Assembly: GCA_019454045.1 (NCBI GenBank)
Contig: SKCR01007823.1
Span: forward strand, 248,001 to 312,000
DNA: 64,000 nucleotides
Reading direction: 5' to 3'
DNA from: Zanthoxylum bungeanum
Taxonomy: Eukaryota; Streptophyta; Magnoliopsida; Sapindales; Rutaceae
The notes below the pieces were generated by a model. The model did not search any database. It was not told where the DNA came from and saw nothing but the letters and a program-made list of their open reading frames with translations. The position numbers and the translations under genes are program-made. This document shows, piece after piece, positions 56,651-64,000 of this stretch (within the stretch, counting starts at the first letter, position 1; each line of letters opens with the position of its first letter).

Positions 56651-58589
56651 TGTTGGACAATTATGACCCATAGCATCATTATTTGTACAGAACATGGTGT
56701 TGTTGTACAAATAAAATTATGTGACAAAGGAAATTGCTCTTTTATCATTTGTAATTAGATAACCAAGATATATAAATGATAAAAGTCCTTATGATTAGTA
56801 CCGGATTAATAAGATATGAGACAATATTAATCCATTAAGGTTTAATCATTAAATATCCCTAGTCGTAGTATTATCGAGACTGGACATCGATAATACGGAA
56901 TAGACTAGTATTGCACTTGTGCGCGTTGTGAGAGCATAACGGCATAGTTCTCATATATTTAAGTATTGGATACTTATGCAAGTGTGATAGGAGGTTGTGT
57001 TTACCGATGGTATGGGAACAGCTTCGCTCTGGATAGACCCATCGGAATCCCATCGGTAGTATGACTATGTGTCTATGGGAATCTGAATCAGGGTAGGTGT
57101 ATTTGGTCTTAACCTGAGACTTGCATCGCTAATACTTGCGACAATCAGTATACTTTGGTTTTGGTCGTCCGGGGCTTTAACAGGTTCTGTGTACGCCTCT
57201 TCTGGGTATACTGAGAATCGTAGTGTATTGGGTGTGATGTCAAGATGGAAGTATCACTTCAGTCATATGGAGATGATGATCATGTAGGATACGGAACTAG
57301 TACTCTTATTTACTGCATTCATCGGGATAATATGACTAGGTCATGATTATCCGATTATAGAGACTAGTTACCAGAGATCCGATATATGCTTCGTACGAGG
57401 CAGACATAATTCCAGCCCTAGGCCTAGCATGTGATATTGATACTGGATCGTAATACGCAATACTACGTATATTACGCCTGACATAGATTATATATTCCTT
57501 AAAGAATATTTCTGGAGAATTGGGTAGGCACGATGCTTTGCTAGAAGCCAACTATGTCTCGTAAATCGGTAAGAATGTGGTACCGGGTACGCACGTATTC
57601 GGATAGTTCGACGACCTTATTTACTGCCAACATATCCAGAGATCTCATGGATCGCTTCCCGAAGATTCACTGATGATGTATGATTCGAACATAATTAATA
57701 TGGGATTAATTATAAGAGAGAGAAAATTAATCTGGGATTAATAACGGTGAGAATTTATCTGGGATAAAATTCAATTAGAAGAGAGAGAACGATTAATTCG
57801 GAATTAATAGATAAAATAATATATTTGATATATTAAATGAAATTAGATTTCATAATGGAATTAAAATTGGATTTTAATTCGGGCGAACGAATTAATTTGG
57901 AATTAATTCACGAGTGACTTTAATAGTAATTTTGCTAGGCATAATTATTTAATTAAATTTGATTTAATTACGTCGCAACGGAAAATTCATTAATTCGGAA
58001 TTAACGAACCTGAGCCCGGAATATGTTTGCGAGCCCACTCGGATTTTGAATCAAGTGGGGCCCACAAGTCACATCACCTAGTCACTTTAATCAACTTTTA
58101 GTTGATGGAATTTGGTGGGTTGTTGATGACTTGTTCAACACACTAATGTGAGAGATGATTGAACTTTACCAACTTTGAGTTTGGTATATCATATTTTTTA
58201 TTTTTGGAAATCAAAAATAAGTCAACACTCATCTCTTCTCATCTCTCTCATTCACGCCAAAGTGAAAATTTTCTCTCCCAACTTGGCTTGGCCGAGAGCT
58301 TCAAGGAACAAAGAAGAAATTGTTGCAATTTTTTTTAAGTGCTAGCACACATCAAAGAATCATACTAAGGTGTTAGGGAAACTTTTCCCATTGAGCTTGG
58401 AATCAAAGATCAAAGCTTGGAGCTTGATACACACTTTGGAGGAGCTTGGAACAACTTCAAAGAGAGGAATTTTTGAACTCTACACATCCATCCAACCGAG
58501 CATTGTGAGTATATTTCCGCTATACTTCTTTCTGTATTCACATGATTTCATGCTTGAAATGATCTTGGTTTGACCTTAGAAACCCAACA
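56651..58589 (+). repeat. 5' LTR of Copia-E
   Basis: 1939 bp from TGTTGGACAATTATGACCC to AGAAACCCAACA. It contains palindromes of the AATTAATCTGGGATTAAT type at about 57700-57745 and others to about 57980. Confidence 0.93.
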
Positions 58590-58590
58590 A

Positions 58591-58603
58591 TGGTATCAGA
58601 GCC
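58591..58603 (+). other. Primer binding site of Copia-E
   Basis: TGGTATCAGAGCC, a perfect match to the initiator-Met type site, one base after the LTR. Confidence 0.9.
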
Positions 58604-60926
58604 TATTTAAGCATGAAATTGAATTTAGGGTTTATAATCTTGATTTGAGTATTTTTTATTTGAGCATGATTTGATCAAATTGTTTGTTTGAGTATGCTTA
58701 TATATTGATAACTTAGAGTTATGCATGATCAATTTTGTGAAAAATTAATTGGATTAATTTTCCCCAAATACATAGGCTTGGCCGAATTTGAGCATGAACT
58801 CTAATGTCATGGTGATTTTGATTTTAGACCATTGGATGTGTTTAAAATGATTGGATAAATTGATTTGAGATTTAATTGGACTGAAATCAAAATTAATGCA
58901 AAAAAATCCATTAATGTCGTGACCTATAGAGCATGTAAATGAGTTGATTTTGTTTCAATTGTGTTGGACATGAATTGAATATAATAAAGCATGGTTAATT
59001 ATGTAAATTGGTATTTTGAAAATGTTAATTTGAATAATTAATTATGGCTATACACTTTAATTAATTAAATTGTGAAATTTGGAATATTAGAATTTAATTA
59101 ATTAGGCTTAATTTGGAATTGGGCTAATATTGTTGTATTTGGGCCTAATGGGCTTGGTTGGGCCAATTTGGTTTAGGACAATTGGATTGGATCCAAATTG
59201 GGCCTAAAACCATTCCATTAAGTCCAAATATAATAAATGGGCCTTTAAATAATTAATTGGGTCTAATGGGCCAAAATTAATTTTGTGGCAAAGGGTGATT
59301 CCTTATTGGGCTTTGGTTGCCAAATTCTATGCCTTAATAAATTAATTCAAAGCCCATTGGACTTTAATTAAATTGACATTGGATGTTAATTGGGCTTTGA
59401 GACCCATTAAGATTAGATTTAGAATCTAAGTCGCAAAGACACATTAAAAGTGTAATTATTTAATTTGGAATTAAATAAAGAATTAGTATTGAATACAAAT
59501 TAAATCGAATTTAAAATTGTAGTTCGATATAATTCAAGAATACGCACTTGGAGTACTTATTCTTAAAACGAATTGGACTCGCGCAAATCAAATCGTTGTT
59601 TGAACATTGGATGATCACTTAATTCAAAGATTAATTAATTGGATTATATTGATTGAATAACATGTTTTGTGTGAATACATGGATGTGTTGTATGAATAAT
59701 GTATATCGGATGGATATTAGATGGGTGAGGCAATTTTGGAAATTGTTGTAATAAATTTAGAATTTATTAAATTAGACATGCGTGTCCAGCCTTTATCTCT
59801 CGATTCTTTGTAATTCTCTTCTCACCAATTCCCCTCAATGTAATGAGGTTTCCTTAGAAGTATTATGTAATTGGGTAGAAGTAAGAATAGTGATAGCCAG
59901 GGAGGGGAAATTAGTGATTTATTCTAGGAACAATTTGTGAGATATCCATCCGCATATCATTATTAATTTATTTATCGCGCCTTATTATGTTTATAGAATG
60001 CATGCTTAAGGGTGTATGATGAGACCTAATCAAAGATAATAAATTGGTTGCCAATTTACGCGAAAAACCATCAACAAATATTAAGCGATTTCCTTCCATT
60101 GAGTGATTCTCTCTCAAGATCCAAGATTGGCATTGGTTTGTTGGCCAAATTCAAGACCTTTGTCCATCGCGGATGTGTTTGAATCATGAAAGCTTTGTTC
60201 CATATCGTACGCCTTGGGCAAGTTGTGATTTTTTGGCGAAAGTCAAGGTCACTTCTTGTTCATCGGCCTCAATTACGAAGTTTTCCCACTGTCAATGGGT
60301 CACGCTTAACTAGAATCATTAAGCTTTTTGAGCCAAAGCCAAGGCTTAGTTGATTTAGAGGAAAAGGTTAGGCAATATATTGGATATATTGGCATATATT
60401 GGATATATGTTTCGGACTTGGAGGTCCACTACCGGATCTATGAATTTGATGAGATCCAATTGATCTTAGAGATCTACCTAGTTAAATATCATACAACTTG
60501 TTGGCCAAAGTCAAGGTTGTGTGTTATTTAACGGGATCCTAGCCCACTAGGAAACTAGGTTTCCCGAGTACTCCACAGAGGGTTAGAGGCTTGTCGAAAA
60601 ATAGTGGGAGGCAAGTATTAAATTTGTAATTTCGTAGATTTGCAATTTCGTTTAACTACTTGCCAATACGCGCTCATTTCAATTTTTCGTCATTAAAAAT
60701 TTATATATATTAGTTGGACTAATATTCAATTGTTGTTTTAATTAAATAGTTGGACTGTATTCAAACTACTTCATTTATAGTTGATTATATAAATTGGATT
60801 ATAGTAATCAATAAATTTGAATTTAACTAGTCAAATAGTAGTTGATTATATAGTTAAACTATAGTAATCATTATATTCGATTGTACCCGAAATCGTTGAT
60901 TGGATAGTTGGACTATTGGAATCAAG
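58604..60926 (+). other. Leader of Copia-E
   Basis: No gene. A TGGGCC/TGGGCT cluster lies at about 59120-59400. TTGGCCAAAGTCAAGG-like motifs are near 60140, 60229, 60325 and 60499. AGTTGGACT palindromes lie between about 60700 and 60925, immediately before gag. Confidence 0.75.
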
Positions 60927-61575
60927 ATAACTGAAAGATTAGCGTTTAAAACATAATCCTGGGTGAAAATGGTTTTAAGCGGCTTCAATTTTCAAATTGG
61001 GAATTGAACCTCAGGATAGTCCTGAGAGCCAAGAAGTTACTTTATTTGATAGAGTGACATCTCCGGCCTGAGCCCGGAGTTGAGCAAATAGTAGAGCATG
61101 AGCTTTGGAAGACTCATGGTGATGATAAATTTAGTGCTCAATTTGTTATGCTTGCCGCAATGATTCCTTAATTTCTTTGTCGGAACTAAGGATTAGATCC
61201 TTATAGTATGATATTGAAATTGAAGGATCTTCATAGATATATTCTTAGATCTTAGAAGTACTAATTGCAATAGAAAACTCTTGGAGAGTTAATGGCTATG
61301 CTCAAGGAGATAGAGCTCGAGCTAACAAAAGGGAAAGAAGCGCAAGACGCATCTTACTTCAACATCCCATAAGGTCAAGGCTTGGCCGAAGACTTCTGGG
61401 GGTGTGAAGAAAAGGGCAAGGCAAAATCGTCACAGTCTTCTAGGAAGACAAATGACATATCCCAAGATGTCTGCCTAAACTGTGGCAAATGGGGTCACTA
61501 GAAGCGTGACTACCGAATGGACAAGGCAGACATGAAGGAAGTGAAGGCGGGGCAAGGCTCGAGCTTCAAGTATGT
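60927..61575 (+). pseudogene. Copia-E gag: start codon lost, internal deletion
   Basis: The position of the gag ATG reads ATA at 60927-60929. Recognisable parts are PEPGVEQIVEHELWKTH and DDKFSAQFVMLAAMIP. At about 61267-61277 the ELQ region is joined directly to TLGELMAMLKE, the same deletion as in Copia-D. The zinc knuckle has become CLNCGKWGH, then a stop, then KRDY, so the last Cys is lost. Not functional. Confidence 0.83.
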
Positions 61576-64000
61576 TTGTCATAAACATGTTCACTACTGG
61601 TTTCAAAATTAGATTTTTGATACTAGATGTGATACATAAATAAGTACTGATGTGCAGAATCTGCTGATTAGCAGGAGACCGACTTCAGTTGAGATCGACC
61701 TGCGAGTCGAAAACGGGACGAGATTCGCTGTTTTAATCGTAAAAACCTAAGTTTTGGAACTGCCTTTGGGGCATGTACTTAAATTATGAAACTATTATAA
61801 TGTACCTAGTTTGACTAGAAACATTATCTCTATATCAAGTATAACCCGTTACGGGTATACCTTTATATTTTAGAACACTAAGTGTTTTATTTATAAAGAT
61901 GATATTGAGATAAGCACATTAGATGTGAATAACAGTATTTATATTTAGAATATAAATTAATCTCATACATATAACATGACAAATAAATAGCTCAAACTGA
62001 ATTAATCAGATGAGACTTATTTGTGGCATTGATGTCTGTGACACATTAACAAGACTCGTATATCCACACTTTCGAAGAGTGGGTACTAGGACGGATTTGA
62101 TTCTAATTCAAATGATGTCTACGAATCTAGTTTATTAGGCAAAGTGCTTAAAATACATTTTACTAGGTAAAAGTGCAAGTGCCACCGATCTGTTAGCCAT
62201 TGTTCATAGTTATGTAAGTGGGCCCATGTCTAGCTAGGCTATATATGAATATGAATACTTCGTAACCTTTACGGATGTGGCATTGCGTTACGGTTATGTG
62301 TATCTTATGAAACACAAGTCATAAACTTTTGAGTAATTCAAAGAGTTTCGACACGAAGTAGAAAACATACCAGTGAAAGTATTAAAAACATTACGGTCGG
62401 ACCATAGTGTAAAATACTTAAGCATATGAGTTTCAAGATTACTTGAAAGAATATAGTATTCTTTCATAGTGGACTCCTCCCGGAACACCTCAAATTGACT
62501 GTGTGTCCGAACAGAGAAACCGAACTTTGTTGGACATGGTAAGGTTAATGATGAGTCGCTCTGAGCTACCAATTTCCTTCTGAGGATATGCATTGAACAG
62601 TGCAATACGTATTTTGAATAAGGTTCCATGAAAATCTGTTAGACAGACTTCATATTAGATATGAACAAGAAAGAAACCGGGTTTCACATTCCTGAAGATT
62701 TGGGAATGATGGGCATATGTTTGGATGATACCAAACTAGAACCCAAATCGGATAAGTGCCTATTTGTAGGTTGTCATAGGGAAACCAAAGTATAGTACTT
62801 ATACAACTCACAAAAGAACAATGTAATTGTTGCTTTCCATGCGATTTTCCTAAGAGGAATACCTATATGTAGTGGTAAGTGGGAGGAAAGTAAAAACTCG
62901 ATGAAAATCAGAGTAATACTATTCCTGGCACCGACTCCTTCACGGAACACCGACAGTTCATCAGGGATGAAACTGTACCAATAATCTTCGAATACACAAG
63001 AACCGCATAGGTCGGAGAGAGTCAGAAAAAAACCTGGGAGGTATGGGTTTCTGATCTCACCTCATGTTGATATCAATCTTATTGAGGAAGACAAACCGAC
63101 TACGTATGAGGAAGTGATACAAGGTATCGACTCATTTTATGGCAAAGTTCCATGAAGTCCGAAATGGATTCCATGTATACCAACTAAGTTTGGACACTGG
63201 TTGATGTACCAGAAGGCATTGTGCCTATTGGTACTAAATATGTCTTCAAAGAAGACATACATGGATGGCAACATACAAATGTACACAGCTAGGCTTGTAC
63301 AAAAAGGTTATTTTCAACGACATAGTGTCGACTACGAAGAAACCTTTTATCCATTGCCATGATTAAATCCATTTGGATAATGCTTGCTAATGTTGCATAT
63401 TTCATTTATGAAATATGGCACATGGTACGTCAAAATCGCTTTCCTTAAACGGAAACCTTTTGGAGGATGTTTGTATGCAACATCCTGACCATTTTATCGT
63501 GCAAAACATGCAAACAAGGTTTGCAAGATAAATCGATCCATTTATGGATTGAAGCAAGCATTGCGTTCTTGGAACCAACGTTTTGATAAGATCATAATGG
63601 TATATGGTTTCATTCAAGAAGGTAAAGATTCTTGTGTATATAAGAAGGTTAGTGAGAGCGCACTGACAATGATTGTCCTATATAATGATGACATATCATT
63701 TCTTGGAAATGACATTCCCATAATACAATCGGTAAAAGCTTGGCTTTCATTAAAATTCTCCATGGAATACTTGGGAGATGCAACCTTTATTCTAGGAATA
63801 AGGACCTACTGGGATAGATCTAAAAGTTGTTGACACTCTCCGAGAACTCGTACATTGAAAAATATGTACGCGACCTGGTGTCTCATATGTTTTGAGCATA
63901 TGGGGTCACAATCAAGCCAATCCAGGTGATGGTCACTGGATTGATGTTAAGAACATCCTTAAGTATCTTAGACGAACTAAGGATGCTTTCTTAAGTTATG
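61576..64000 (+). pseudogene. Copia-E pol, degraded, cut by window edge
   Basis: Protease remnants near 61610. Pre-integrase and integrase at about 61780-62560 (KTRISTLSKSGY, FKEFRHEVENI). RT at about 63060-63830. The 94-codon frame 63549-63833 reads MKQALRSWNQRFDKIIMVYG, then SALTMIVLYNDDISFLGNDI, with YNDD at 63681-63692 where YVDD is expected. A junction at about 63858-63863 shows the post-RT deletion shared with Copia-C and D. RNase H begins at the right edge. Stops and frameshifts are frequent. Confidence 0.85.

Larger units (their letters stand above)
23390..64000 (-). mobile_element. Copia-B, host copia element of the nested stack (5' LTR runs off the window)
   Basis: Minus-strand element in pieces. 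3' LTR: 23390-24271, 43232-43259 and 45299-46034. Internal: 46035-48950, 51010-52856 and 55488-56350. 5' LTR: from 56351, interrupted at 56651. The first 300 bases of the two LTRs match at about 95 percent by eye. Between the pieces lie Copia-C (with Copia-D inside), two solo LTRs, a Ty3 solo LTR and Copia-E. Reading continues cleanly across each insertion, with target duplications at four of them. The internal end next to the 3' LTR is deleted and rearranged. Confidence 0.85.
56651..64000 (+). mobile_element. Copia-E, copia element running off the right edge
   Basis: Plus-strand element inserted in the 5' LTR of Copia-B: 5' LTR 56651-58589, perfect primer site, leader with the family motifs, then degraded gag and pol up to the window end. 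The 3' LTR and target duplication are outside. Its gag and pol share two deletions and the changed RT active site with Copia-D. Confidence 0.92.

Noticed and set aside
58591..58603. tRNA-like sequence after the LTR
   Set aside because: It is the primer binding site complementary to a tRNA 3' end, not a tRNA gene; no cloverleaf is present.

Overview
The window is plant nuclear DNA, most likely from a eudicot. It consists almost entirely of nested LTR retrotransposons, and I see no convincing host gene, rRNA, tRNA gene or CRISPR array. Evidence for a plant: Ty1/copia polyproteins with long (about 2 kb) LTRs and initiator-Met primer sites; an Athila-clade Ty3/gypsy element with a tRNA-Asp-type primer site; 5-bp target duplications; AT-rich DNA with many G-to-A/C-to-T decayed sites. 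I cannot name the species.

Layout. (1) 1-9706: Copia-A, minus strand, its 3' LTR clipped by the left edge; its pol is the best preserved here. (2) 9707-19222: Athila-1, minus strand: 5' LTR, gag, protease, RT, RNase H and integrase, then two extra coding blocks in the env position. One resembles the LOG family of cytokinin-activating enzymes. Copia-A abuts its 3' side. (3) 19223-19594: a copia LTR fragment cut by Athila-1. (4) 19595-21375: unassigned. (5) 21376-23389: Athila-2, plus strand, only the 3' part: integrase tail, the same env-position leader and a LOG-like domain. (6) 23390 to the right edge: Copia-B, minus strand, host of a stack of insertions: Copia-C (24272-43231, plus) in its 3' LTR; Copia-D (27607-37533, minus, TSD tgttt) inside Copia-C; solo LTR-1 (43260-45298, TSD ccgaa); solo LTR-2 (48951-51009, TSD ggtaa) inside gag; a 2.6 kb Ty3-like solo LTR (52857-55487, TSD acttg) in its leader; and Copia-E (56651 to the right edge, plus) in its 5' LTR.

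All five copia elements belong to one family (gag with a CX2CX4HX4C knuckle, then protease, integrase, RT and RNase H; Tork/Angela-like by inference). The copies form a decay series. A and B keep the full pol spacing and YVDD. C, D and E share a deletion after RT. D and E share a further gag deletion and a changed RT active site, yet D still has two similar LTRs. That pattern suggests defective copies moved by proteins supplied in trans.

The two most unusual signals are (a) the LOG-like domain in the env position of two Athila copies, and (b) long runs of short perfect inverted repeats with a three-base TGG (CCA on the other strand) spacer, filling the copia LTRs and the leader just before gag.
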